DNA of 14,285 nucleotides from Saprospiraceae bacterium. Its GTDB lineage: Bacteria; Bacteroidota; Bacteroidia; Chitinophagales; Saprospiraceae. Location of the stretch: contig JADZFI010000251.1 of the NCBI GenBank assembly GCA_020850025.1, forward strand, positions 1-14,285. The letters are read 5' to 3'. The notes below the pieces were generated by a model. The model saw nothing but the letters and a program-made list of their open reading frames with translations, had not been told where the DNA came from and ran no database searches. The translations under genes were made by a program, and so were the position numbers. Every line of letters begins with the position of its first letter. Within the stretch, counting starts at the first letter, position 1. This document shows, one piece after another, positions 1 to 7,956 of the stretch.

Positions 1-213
1 ATAAAACACCAAATCCTGGTGAACAGCCTGACTCAAATATTCCAGATCGCAAAGGTTGAAACCTCTTTCAAAAAAGATGCTGTCCTGCTTTTTCAGGGTA
101 AGGAACAGATCGGAGTTTTTTGATGCCTGTGCGTTTGCAGTGCTTATGGAAAGCACCAGGAATGAGAGGATGGAAAATAGTCTGAGCATGAATGTTTGGC
201 TTAAGAGGTGCAT
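1..213 (-). CDS. NTF2/SnoaL-like (DUF4440-type) secreted protein, 3' part cut off by window edge
   Basis: The reading frame is open from an ATG at 213 to the left edge (71 codons, no stop), so only the N-terminus is present. It begins with a clear signal peptide: a hydrophobic stretch (LRLFSILSFLVLSIS) followed by a TANAQA-like cleavage site. The mature part begins with a helix containing LKKQDSIFFERGFNLCDLE, then LVFY. This pattern, a helix with D-S-x-x-F-x-x-G-F-N-x-C-D, is typical of exported NTF2-like/DUF4440 proteins of Bacteroidota, which form small cone-shaped folds that bind or turn over small ligands. A second in-frame ATG at 189 gives a more conventional signal peptide and may be the true start. 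The gene is divergent from the SDR gene at 456. The specific function is unknown. Confidence 0.72.
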   Translation of the reverse strand, partial: MHLLSQTFMLRLFSILSFLVLSISTANAQASKNSDLFLTLKKQDSIFFERGFNLCDLEYLSQAVHQDLVFY

Positions 214-455
214 GTTCGGGTTTTTGTATGAAAAGGGCACTGATTGGGGTATTTATTTTGTTGCTTAGAAGTGGTAATCTGGAGAATTTACGACAGGCTC
301 TGAAAATGTTTGATTTTGAAATTAGAATAACATTAAGTATTTTGTGCCGTAAAAATTCTTTAACGCAATGAAATTTATGTTATTTTGGCGTTTAGGCATT
401 CGATTCAAATGCTAGTATAAACAACGTTTACCACCCTTTAAAATCACCACAACCA

Positions 456-1334
456 ATGAAAAAAGTACTGGTCATTGGTGGCACCGGCACGCTGGGCAAG
501 GTCCTGGTTGGTCAGCTGGCAAGCAAAGGTTATATAGTTCGGGTATTGGCCCGTAAGCCCCAAAAAGCCGCTTTTTTGCCCCAAGATGGCATTGAGGTAG
601 TGCCCGGCGATCTGCTCGACAAAGGCTCCCTGCTTGAAGCGTGCCAGGGTATGGAGGGGGTTGTTTCCGCGGCACATTCCATGCTGGGTAGAGGCCGGTA
701 TGCCTCAGAGCAAGTGGATGTTGCCGGGCAAAAAGCCTTGATTGATGCTGCTCGGGAAGCGGGCGTTCCCTATTTCGTATTCCTGTCGGTCGTAGGCGCC
801 GCCCCCGATCATAAAGTGGATTTTTGGCGCAGCAAATGGCAGATAGAGCAGTATCTGATACAATCCGGCCTGGCTTACAACATCATTCGCGCCACGGCCT
901 TTATGGAGGTGCATATCCGGGAAATGCTGGGCAAAAGCATCCTGAAAAATGGCAAGGTCATGATCTTCGGCAAAGGAGATAAAGCCACCAATTTTGTGTC
1001 GGTCAAAGATGTTGCCCGCCTGATCCTGCACTGTTTCGAACATCCGGAACACCATAACCGAATTTTTGAGATAGGAGGGCGCGACAATATTTCACGCCTG
1101 GATATTATAAACCGGTACTCCCAGAAACTGGGGAAACCCGTTTTGGCCACGCACATGCCCAATGGCGTCTTGCGTGTTCTATCGAAGGTAATCAGGCCAT
1201 TTCACCCGGGTATCAGCCGGGTGATGTTCATCGCGGATCTTTTTGACCAGGAGGAGCAGTGTTTTGAGGTGGAGCCGTTGTTGAGGGAGGTGGAGATGGA
1301 GGTGTGTGGGGTGGAGGAGGTGATTGGGGGGTAG
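456..1334 (+). CDS. NmrA-like / atypical SDR family NAD(P)-binding protein
   Basis: A 292-residue protein with an N-terminal Rossmann dinucleotide-binding motif, VLVIGGTGTLG (residues 4-14), followed by the basic segment RVLARKP that usually contacts the NADP phosphate. The acidic GDLLD at about residues 51-55 and the FLSVVGA strand at about 109-115 are standard in atypical SDR (SDR5/NmrA-like) proteins. The usual YxxxK pair is altered: the segment reads FWRSKWQIE, keeping the lysine but not the tyrosine. Such proteins are NADPH sensors, quinone or flavin reductases, or sugar/isoflavone reductase relatives. The substrate cannot be told here. Length fits the family (280-300 residues). No strong promoter is seen; TTATTTTG at 380-387 is one base from the -7 consensus. 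The C-terminus (EMEVCGVEEVIGG) is encoded by a very G-rich tail and may be a secondary extension. Confidence 0.85.
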   Translation: MKKVLVIGGTGTLGKVLVGQLASKGYIVRVLARKPQKAAFLPQDGIEVVPGDLLDKGSLLEACQGMEGVVSAAHSMLGRGRYASEQVDVAGQKALIDAAREAGVPYFVFLSVVGAAPDHKVDFWRSKWQIEQYLIQSGLAYNIIRATAFMEVHIREMLGKSILKNGKVMIFGKGDKATNFVSVKDVARLILHCFEHPEHHNRIFEIGGRDNISRLDIINRYSQKLGKPVLATHMPNGVLRVLSKVIRPFHPGISRVMFIADLFDQEEQCFEVEPLLREVEMEVCGVEEVIGG

Positions 1335-1401
1335 GGCAGGTCCGGGCATGGGAAAAAAGTACAAGTAAGTTAAAAAAAAACTCCTATTCTATAAATTTAT
1401 G

Positions 1402-1409
1402 TAATTTTG
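1402..1409 (+). promoter_or_regulatory. Bacteroidota-type -7 promoter element ahead of ATPase pseudogene
   Basis: TAATTTTG matches the TAnnTTTG consensus exactly, 28 bases upstream of the ATG at 1438. No TTTG is found at the expected -33 spacing, so promoter strength is uncertain. Confidence 0.4.
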
Positions 1410-1437
1410 AAGATCGTAATCTTTAAACTTTATAAAA

Positions 1438-1835
1438 ATGATAGAGTGAGCGCTTCGGCAAGAAGTGGAAAAGCGTTGGAATTCAGGGAAAGCCATCATC
1501 ATCTTAGGACCGCGTCAGGTTGGTAAAACCACACTGTTGCGTCAAATTTGCAGCGAAAAAGGAGCTTTTCTTTTTTTAACCGGCGACGATCCTACCGTTG
1601 TACGTATTTTAGAAAACGCCGATGAGGCCCGAATGCGACAGGGCGCACCTACCAACAACAGGAAATTGACTACATAGAAGAATCTGACGGCGCCTTTTCA
1701 GCCTGGGAGATGAAATGGAATCCCAAAGCAAAAGCAAGGTTCCAGCAAGCTTTTGTGCATGCATACAAACCCGTAACGACAAAGGTGATTCACTCCGATA
1801 ATTTTGAAGCATTTTTGGGGATACCATTTGAATAA
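1438..1835 (+). pseudogene. DUF4143-type AAA ATPase, broken: early stop plus large internal deletion
   Basis: From ATG 1438 the frame reads MIE-stop-ALRQEVEKRWNSGKAIIILG, then GPRQVGKTTLLRQI, the Walker A region of the ATP-binding proteins that carry a C-terminal DUF4143 domain. The in-frame TGA at 1447 sits where relatives often have a basic residue; CGA to TGA would explain it. The frame continues to ILENADEARMRQ near 1641 and then breaks. From about 1644 a different frame (+2) reads RTYQQQEIDYIEE, KWNPKAKARF, KVIHSDNFEAFLGIPFE and stops at 1833-1835. That is the normal C-terminal end of the same family. Intact members are roughly 380-400 residues, so about 250-270 codons (Walker B, the rest of the ATPase, most of DUF4143) are missing at an out-of-frame junction near 1642-1646. 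A GTG at 1465 opens only a 70-residue fragment. It converges on the ATPase module at 1896-3308. Confidence 0.85.
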
Positions 1836-1899
1836 TTTTGGGCAAAAATCGCTCATCAGAAGGGCCTTCGCCCCAGAAAGTACTGCTGATTACATTCAT
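1609..1899 (-). pseudogene. Truncated TOPRIM-like effector partner of the ATPase (about 24 genuine codons, then chimeric)
   Basis: An ATG at 1897-1899 overlaps the ATPase stop (TGA 1896-1898) as ATGA, the hallmark of a translationally coupled second gene. The start reads MNVISSTFWGEGPSDERFLP, then KIIQ: a beta strand followed by E-G-x-S-D and a helix, the first motif of TOPRIM-like nuclease domains (OLD, DUF4276, RloB-type proteins), which often follow ATPases of this class. After about residue 24 (base 1828) the frame runs antisense to the C-terminus of the DUF4143 pseudogene and ends at 1609 with no recognisable domain. It is therefore an N-terminal remnant fused by deletion to unrelated sequence; 1609-1827 should not be read as real protein. 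The exact effector family cannot be fixed from 24 residues. Confidence 0.6.
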
Positions 1900-3308
1900 G
1901 GTTCATTGAGTTGGGCCAGGGTTTCTTCAAAATTGGCAGATTCCAGGTACCGCATCAATTCCATCCTATTAATCTGAATTTCTCCTTCCGACATTTCTTC
2001 TCCTTTCCAGAGCATTCTTGTCTGGGCTGAAAAACTAACGGGTGAAATGAGTGTATGCTGGATTTTTTGTTTGTTCCCAACTCGTGTGGAAAGTCGCGCA
2101 AATAGCACAAGACCCCATTTTTCAATTTCTTTCATCTTAAAAACCTCCCCGACGAGTACAGGCGAATGCGTATTAACCAACACCTGCCTGGCCGGAAAGG
2201 GTGCGTCTTGCTCTCTTTCAAAATCAGTGCTCAAATCGCGCAAGAGTCGGATGACCTGTGCGATACGCATCGGATTTACCCCATTCTCCGGCTCTTCAAA
2301 GCACAGCACGCCCCGATGTTTATCATCATATTTCAGAGTCATAAGTGCCAATAGGCGCAGTGTACCTTCTGATAGTACCAGGGAGCTAAACGAACGTCCA
2401 TCTTCCGTTTGGATTTTCACCACGTACTTTTTTTCCACCTCATCTTCTATCACATCGAGGCTTTTTATCCCGGGTATAAGGCTAGCCATTTCCCGGGCAA
2501 TGTCTTGCATAACGATCGGATCTTCTGTTTTGATCCGAAACAAAGCTGCCGCCATTCCGGAACCATCGGAACCCATGATTTCTTTTGCAGTGAACTTCAG
2601 GGCTGGTTTGCTCAATTCTACTGGATTGAGTTGTAGAAAATGCCAATTGCGCATCTCCTCACGGACGGCCAAAGCATGTGGAAATTCGGTGTTGGTGACT
2701 CCGCTCAGCATGGTGCTTTCCAAATCAGCTGCCGGGCGAGGACGCCCGCGACTTCCTTTGTCCTGATGAAGGTGGACGGTTGCAATACCATTATCTTCAC
2801 TTTCAGTGGTACTAATAAAGGGCGCTCGGCCGCCCGTTACCTGACCATGCCAGGCATGATTATGCGTTCCAACATACCTTTGATACCATTCGTCATCACC
2901 GCGCCTAATAGCTGTAAGTTCTTCTTTGCGCACAAACAGCCGTTCAATGCCCCGCTTGTCGGGACGGCGCTCGATGACGAGTTCGTACCGCAAACGAGTA
3001 TATTTCAAGTCAGCTTCACTGCCCCAGGTATCGCGTACCTTGCGGTCAAGCAGCATTTCTACCGCAAATTGCATGGAAGTGGCATGAGAACCATCGGTAT
3101 TTTGTGCAAATAGTTCGTAGGCCTCACCACGTTGACCGCTGAAGGCGGTTCGAATGTCATTTTCAGCCAGCCGTGACAACAGTTGGATCGCATCAAAGAG
3201 GTTGCTTTTGCCCGCGCCATTCACCCCGGCCACCACCACAAAAGGCGCCAGATCGACTTTAAAGCGATCAAAAGACTTGAAGCCTGTTATTTCCAGCCTT
3301 GTTATCAT
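1896..3308 (-). CDS. RecF/OLD-like AAA_21 family ATPase
   Basis: A 470-residue ABC-type ATPase. The N-terminus MITRLEITGFKSF is the classic first strand of SMC/RecF/OLD-like ATPases. Walker A is GVNGAGKS (residues 28-35), the signature is LSEGTLR (312-318), Walker B is VLCFEEPENG (334-343) and the switch histidine lies in NTHSPVL (H381). All ATPase motifs are intact. ATG 3308 is chosen because an upstream in-frame GTG (3371) would place the start before a good promoter element (3326-3333) and add a poorly fitting extension. Such ATPases usually act with a nuclease encoded immediately downstream, as in OLD, Gabija, PARIS or similar anti-phage pairs. Here the ATGA-coupled downstream gene is reduced to a short N-terminal remnant, so this ATPase is probably an orphan of a defence-like module. 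A housekeeping DNA-repair role is less likely because RecF-specific features are absent. Confidence 0.85.
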   Translation of the reverse strand: MITRLEITGFKSFDRFKVDLAPFVVVAGVNGAGKSNLFDAIQLLSRLAENDIRTAFSGQRGEAYELFAQNTDGSHATSMQFAVEMLLDRKVRDTWGSEADLKYTRLRYELVIERRPDKRGIERLFVRKEELTAIRRGDDEWYQRYVGTHNHAWHGQVTGGRAPFISTTESEDNGIATVHLHQDKGSRGRPRPAADLESTMLSGVTNTEFPHALAVREEMRNWHFLQLNPVELSKPALKFTAKEIMGSDGSGMAAALFRIKTEDPIVMQDIAREMASLIPGIKSLDVIEDEVEKKYVVKIQTEDGRSFSSLVLSEGTLRLLALMTLKYDDKHRGVLCFEEPENGVNPMRIAQVIRLLRDLSTDFEREQDAPFPARQVLVNTHSPVLVGEVFKMKEIEKWGLVLFARLSTRVGNKQKIQHTLISPVSFSAQTRMLWKGEEMSEGEIQINRMELMRYLESANFEETLAQLNEP

Positions 3309-3325
3309 GATCCGTGTAATTTGGA

Positions 3326-3333
3326 CAAAAGTA
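3326..3333 (-). promoter_or_regulatory. -7 promoter element of the ATPase gene
   Basis: Read on the minus strand this is TACTTTTG, an exact match to TAnnTTTG, 18 bases before the ATG at 3308. A TTTG lies further upstream at 3357-3360 but with a 23-base spacer, longer than the usual 19 or so. The element supports ATG 3308 rather than GTG 3371 as the start. Confidence 0.5.
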
Positions 3334-3526
3334 CGTTTTTTGTATTTGATGAATCTCAAACAAATATCCACTGCAACAACCCCTTCTTATTCCCTTCAAC
3401 CGCCGTAACCAGCGCCTTTACTCGTTTAATTTTCTCATCCAGCGCGGGCACTGTATCTGATGCCTTGCCCCCCGCTAATGTAATGAGTCTCAAATACAAA
3501 ATCCGTGACCAGCAGGCCATTATGGT

Positions 3527-3584
3527 AATCACACATCCCAATCACACCAATCACCATAATCACACAAATCACAGTAAACAAAAC
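3527..3584. repeat. Tandem 9-bp array (AATCACNNN)
   Basis: Units AATCACACA (3527), AATCACACC (3540, after a 4-base interruption), AATCACCAT, AATCACACA, AATCACAGT and a degenerate AAACAAAAC run to 3584. In one frame they would read N-H-x repeats, but no gene context supports translation. A related array in the opposite orientation sits in the katG leader (5869-5904). No spacer/repeat alternation, so not a CRISPR. Confidence 0.7.
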
Positions 3585-3615
3585 AGGCCTCCCCAACCTC
3601 AGCCGGAGAGACCTG
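3576..3615 (-). terminator. Rho-independent terminator of katG
   Basis: On the minus strand, 25 bases after the katG stop, CAGGTCTCTCC (3615-3605) pairs with GGGGAGGCCTG (3594-3584): an 11-bp stem with two G-U pairs and a 10-base loop, followed by TTTTGTTT. The T tract is on the minus strand only, so it serves katG and not plus-strand transcription. Confidence 0.75.
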
Positions 3616-3639
3616 TCTAACAAAAAAACCTTACAAAAA

Positions 3640-5844
<2,205 letters not shown>

Positions 5845-5868
5845 GTCTTTTATAATTTGGTTGGTTAT

Positions 5869-5904
5869 ACGGTGATTAGCGTGATTTTGATGATTTGAGT
5901 GATG
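5869..5904. repeat. Tandem 9-bp array in the katG leader
   Basis: Four 9-base units on the plus strand (ACGGTGATT, AGCGTGATT, TTGATGATT, TGAGTGATG), equal to AATCAC-type units on the minus strand. Same family as 3527-3584 but in the opposite orientation. The array lies 25-60 bases upstream of the katG start, inside the predicted 5' untranslated leader. Confidence 0.6.
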
Positions 5905-6012
5905 CAATTACCTGATTTCAAGATAATTGAATACTGTCCAAGATCAAAACCACTCTAAGTTGATGATAAAGAAGGTATCCTCCTGAACCCGACAAAGTTC
6001 AGAATTCAACTG

Positions 6013-6043
6013 CAAAGTAACGATGATTCAGGTCATAAGCAAA
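6013..6043 (-). promoter_or_regulatory. katG promoter (TTTG-N19-TTACTTTG)
   Basis: On the minus strand TTTG (6043-6040) is followed after exactly 19 bases by TTACTTTG (6020-6013), one base off TAnnTTTG. This is the standard Bacteroidota promoter layout. It predicts a transcript start near 6006 and a leader of about 160 bases before the katG ATG. Confidence 0.65.
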
Positions 6044-6079
6044 ACTGATTTTGTCTATGCTTTCATAGGAAATAGCTAT
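6044..6079. promoter_or_regulatory. OxyR-type binding site between the katG and oxyR promoters
   Basis: ATAGGAAATAGCTAT (6065-6079) is a perfect ATAG-N7-CTAT, the OxyR core motif. A second half site lies beside it (CTAT at 6055-6058, with a weak ACTG at 6044-6047), six bases from the first. Together they resemble the tandem arrangement bound by an OxyR tetramer. The site directly abuts the katG -33 box, at about -37 to -72 for katG, a normal activating position. It also overlaps the proposed oxyR promoter. Confidence 0.6.
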
Positions 6080-6086
6080 AGTTTTG
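6056..6086 (+). promoter_or_regulatory. Probable oxyR promoter overlapping the OxyR site
   Basis: TAGTTTTG (6079-6086) is an exact TAnnTTTG. With a 19-base spacer the -33 position is TATG (6056-6059), one base off TTTG. Transcription would begin near 6093, leaving a leader of about 100 bases. Because the OxyR-type site covers the same DNA, bound OxyR should compete with polymerase here. Confidence 0.45.
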
Positions 6087-6096
6087 CCTCCCCCAA

Positions 6097-6172
6097 AAAT
6101 CGCGCAGCGACAACCCCAAAAAAGTCGCGTAGCGACGACTCTCGTGTCGTATAGAACCGCGTTAGCGGTGAC
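6097..6172. repeat. Cluster of small palindromes in the oxyR leader
   Basis: Four short stems follow one another: TCGC-GCA-GCGA (6100-6110), GTCGC-GTA-GCGAC (6124-6136), ACGAC-N6-GTCGT (6135-6150) and ACCGC-GTTA-GCGGT (6156-6169). The minus strand is open across them, but the frame is an artefact of the repeats. This kind of GTCGCGTAGCGAC run resembles dispersed palindromic elements; copy number elsewhere in the genome cannot be seen. Confidence 0.55.
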
Positions 6173-6190
6173 ATTTTTGTATCCAAAGCC

Positions 6191-7126
6191 ATGACGCTTC
6201 AACAATTAGAGTACATCGTAGCGCTTGATACCCACCGGCGGTTCTCGACGGCGGCGGCGGCTTGTCATGTATCGCAGCCATCGCTCAGTGCGCTGGTGCA
6301 AAAACTGGAAGACGAACTCGGGGTGAAGATCTTCGACCGCAGCCGGCAGCCCGTGGCGCCTACAGAGATTGGGCAGGAGATCATTGCCCATGCGCGACTG
6401 GTATTGCTGGAGGCCAATCACCTGCGCGAGCTGGTGCGCGATCACCGGGAGAACATTACCGGCGATTTTCGGCTGGGCATTATTCCCACCCTGGCGCCGT
6501 ATCTGTTGCCTTTGTTTCTGAAAAAATTCGCCGAAAAGCATCCGCTCGTCAGCCTTTCGGTAAGCGAGCGCACCACGGAGGGTTTGCTGCGCATGCTGAA
6601 GGAAAATCAGCTCGATGCGGCCCTGCTGGCCACGCCCACCGGCGAAAGCGGGCTTTCGGAAACGCCCATTTTTCAGGAGGAATTTGCTGCGTATGCACCT
6701 CACGAGCCTTCTGTTTTGAAAAAACGCTACCTACTGGCCAAAGATATTGACCCCAACCGACTGGTGCTGCTGGAAGAAGGCCACTGCCTGCGCAAACAAG
6801 TGATCAACCTCTGCCAACTGCAAAAAGAGCAAAGCCGTTTCCGTAACATCCACTACGAAGCCGGCAGCCTCGAAACCCTCCGCCGACTCGTGGAGGCTCA
6901 TTCCGGCATTACCATTCTGCCACAGCTGGCCCTGCTGGACCTGGATGAAGATCAGATGCAGAACGTGCGTTTTTTTCAGCCTCCCGCACCTGTGCGCGAG
7001 ATCAGCTTAGTCACGCGCCGTACTTTTTCCAAAGTAAAATTGCTGCATGCGCTGCGCGATGTCATTGTAGAAAACCTGCCCCAAGCGGTGCTGGGGATGA
7101 AAGAGGGGAGGGTGATGGGGGTGTGA
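6191..7126 (+). CDS. oxyR: OxyR, peroxide-sensing LysR-family regulator
   Basis: A 311-residue LysR-type regulator. The N-terminal winged HTH (about residues 1-60) contains TAAAACHVSQPSLSALVQKLE, with the rest a periplasmic-binding-like sensor domain. The redox pair is intact: C199 and C208 in LLEEGHCLRKQVINLC match the E. coli OxyR cysteines in number and spacing. This is followed by the family segment GSLETLRRLVEAHSGITILP. Peroxide should form the C199-C208 disulfide and switch the protein to an activator. Divergent from katG with an OxyR-type site between, which makes katG the obvious target and suggests autoregulation. ATG 6191 gives the canonical MTLQQLEYIVAL start. The last residues (GMKEGRVMGV) come from a G-rich tail running into a hairpin repeat 3 bases after the stop, so the C-terminus may have been altered by repeat insertion. 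Confidence 0.95.
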   Translation: MTLQQLEYIVALDTHRRFSTAAAACHVSQPSLSALVQKLEDELGVKIFDRSRQPVAPTEIGQEIIAHARLVLLEANHLRELVRDHRENITGDFRLGIIPTLAPYLLPLFLKKFAEKHPLVSLSVSERTTEGLLRMLKENQLDAALLATPTGESGLSETPIFQEEFAAYAPHEPSVLKKRYLLAKDIDPNRLVLLEEGHCLRKQVINLCQLQKEQSRFRNIHYEAGSLETLRRLVEAHSGITILPQLALLDLDEDQMQNVRFFQPPAPVREISLVTRRTFSKVKLLHALRDVIVENLPQAVLGMKEGRVMGV

Positions 7127-7128
7127 GC

Positions 7129-7166
7129 TTTCCGCTGTTGGCGTCCCCGCCAATTGCCACGGCGGA
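7129..7166. repeat. Dispersed hairpin repeat, copy A (after oxyR)
   Basis: Begins 3 bases after the oxyR stop with TTTCCGCTGTTGGCGTCC, identical over 18 bases to copy B at 9253. The stem is TTGGCG-TCCC-CGCCAA, and GCCACGGCG follows in both copies. No T tract follows, so it is not a standard terminator. Confidence 0.65.
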
Positions 7167-7484
7167 GTGAGCGGTTGCAGCTGTAACCAATTTTAATTGC
7201 GGGAAACCGTGCTACAATTGTTTGGCCTCTTACGAGGCCTGTTCTCTGAGCTTGGGCCGCGGAGCCGTGTCCCGGGGCGCTGGGTTGTATTGACCTGCGG
7301 TTTGCAGGTTAAAATCGTTGATGATCAGCAGTGGCCTATGGCTCTATCCATTTATAAGCGAGAGTTGTCAATGATATTGTTGCTGCAATGTCAAAATATT
7401 GATGATCAATCATTTAATTAGCAAAAAGTAGAGCAGTTCGCTTCTGCCGCGACCAAAAGACCTAAGAGTAAAAAATTTTTTATA

Positions 7485-7512
7485 AAAAGTTAGTGAATGT
7501 TCACTAACTTTT
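7485..7512. promoter_or_regulatory. TetR-family operator (perfect 13-bp arms)
   Basis: AAAAGTTAGTGAA (7485-7497) and TTCACTAACTTTT (7500-7512) are perfect inverted repeats around a 2-base centre. The core GTTAGTGAA-TG-TTCACTAAC is a typical TetR-family operator. It ends 2 bases before the -7 box at 7515 and covers the -33 position, so a bound repressor would block polymerase. The TetR gene is second in the operon it controls. Confidence 0.8.
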
Positions 7513-7514
7513 AT

Positions 7515-7522
7515 TATCTTTG
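7515..7522 (+). promoter_or_regulatory. -7 promoter element of the TetR operon
   Basis: TATCTTTG matches TAnnTTTG, 26 bases before the ATG at 7549. No TTTG lies at the -33 position, which is occupied by the operator. Confidence 0.6.
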
Positions 7523-7548
7523 TAACATCACATCAAATTCTTTGAATT

Positions 7549-7953
7549 ATGAACGGTAAAAACAACATCGCCATAGGCTTTCTGACCATGGGGTTCTTCA
7601 TGGCATACGGATTCCTGTTGATATATCTTCGTGATTTTGCACCGGACAAGGAAGCCTGGGCGAACAGCTATTCCATCGGCAAACACTTTGAGGCGCGTCT
7701 GGCGCATGTTCATGGAAATCTTTTCGCATTTTTAAACATCCTGATCGGCTACCTGCTGCTTCGCTTCCAGGCGCAATTGCCAAGTGTAAGATCTATTTCC
7801 TGGCTGGCTCTAACAGGGCTTTTGATGCCTATTGGAATCTTGTCAGAAGTATATTTTGGACTTCCTCCGGCACTTGTACTGATTGGTGCTATCGCCATGA
7901 CGTCTTCTGTAGTGTGGCTGGGCTTTGCTTTTTTACGAATCAAAAACGCATAA
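7549..7953 (+). CDS. Small four-helix membrane protein, first gene of TetR-controlled operon
   Basis: 134 residues with about four hydrophobic helices: roughly 8-27 (AIGFLTMGFFMAYGFLLIYL), 53-72 (after HVHGN), 83-102 and 108-129. Between the first two is a polar loop with HFEARLAHVHGNLFAFLN; its histidines next to a membrane segment could bind a metal or haem, but this is only suggestive. No signal peptide; expected in the inner membrane. No family is recognised. It starts 26 bases after the -7 box and is followed after 3 bases by the TetR gene. It is therefore probably the main target of the repressor and works with the lipoprotein and cupin encoded downstream. Confidence 0.75.
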   Translation: MNGKNNIAIGFLTMGFFMAYGFLLIYLRDFAPDKEAWANSYSIGKHFEARLAHVHGNLFAFLNILIGYLLLRFQAQLPSVRSISWLALTGLLMPIGILSEVYFGLPPALVLIGAIAMTSSVVWLGFAFLRIKNA

Positions 7954-7956
7954 CTC

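Larger units (their letters stand above)
3309..3639. other. Gap between ATPase and katG: promoter, possible gene remnant, 9-bp array, terminator
   Basis: This stretch of about 330 bases holds the ATPase promoter element, the katG terminator and a tandem array (listed separately). Between about 3356 and 3490 the minus strand is open and reads LITLAGGKASDTVPALDE, continuing as a lysine-rich amphipathic helix (EKIKRVKALVTAVEGNKKG) to a stop at 3356. It looks protein-like and could be the 3' end of a lost gene, but its 5' end runs into the repeat array and no family is recognised. Confidence 0.35.
7127..7548. other. Gene-free stretch with hairpins and direct repeats
   Basis: About 420 bases without a convincing gene. 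It contains hairpin repeat copy A (7129-7166), a near-palindrome GGTTGCAGCTGTAACC (7173-7188), a 9-bp stem with one G-U pair around ACCTGC-GGTTT-GCAGGT (7290-7312), and two near-identical direct repeats (7311-7327 and 7393-7408). The right end holds the TetR-type operator and promoter. The 74-codon plus-strand frame at 7197-7421 crosses these repeats and shows no domain. The stretch may be a decayed mobile-element or repeat remnant. Confidence 0.5.

Noticed and set aside
228..371. 47-codon plus-strand frame starting MKRALIGVFILLL
   Set aside because: Looks like a signal sequence at first, but there is no promoter, the remainder has no secreted-protein character, and it lies in the divergent gap between two better-supported genes.
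3309..3371. Longer ATPase start at GTG 3371
   Set aside because: The extra 21 residues are unlike the family and would place the start upstream of the TACTTTTG promoter element. ATG 3308 gives the canonical MITRLEITGFKSF start.
3527..3584. Possible CRISPR-like array
   Set aside because: Units are 9 bases, degenerate and directly adjacent, with no spacers and no cas genes nearby.
5999..6205. 68-codon minus-strand frame in the katG/oxyR gap
   Set aside because: It runs through the palindrome cluster, the OxyR-type site and both promoters. The apparent protein is translated repeat.
7197..7421. 74-codon plus-strand frame
   Set aside because: Spans hairpins and direct repeats, lacks a promoter or domain, and has an uneven composition.
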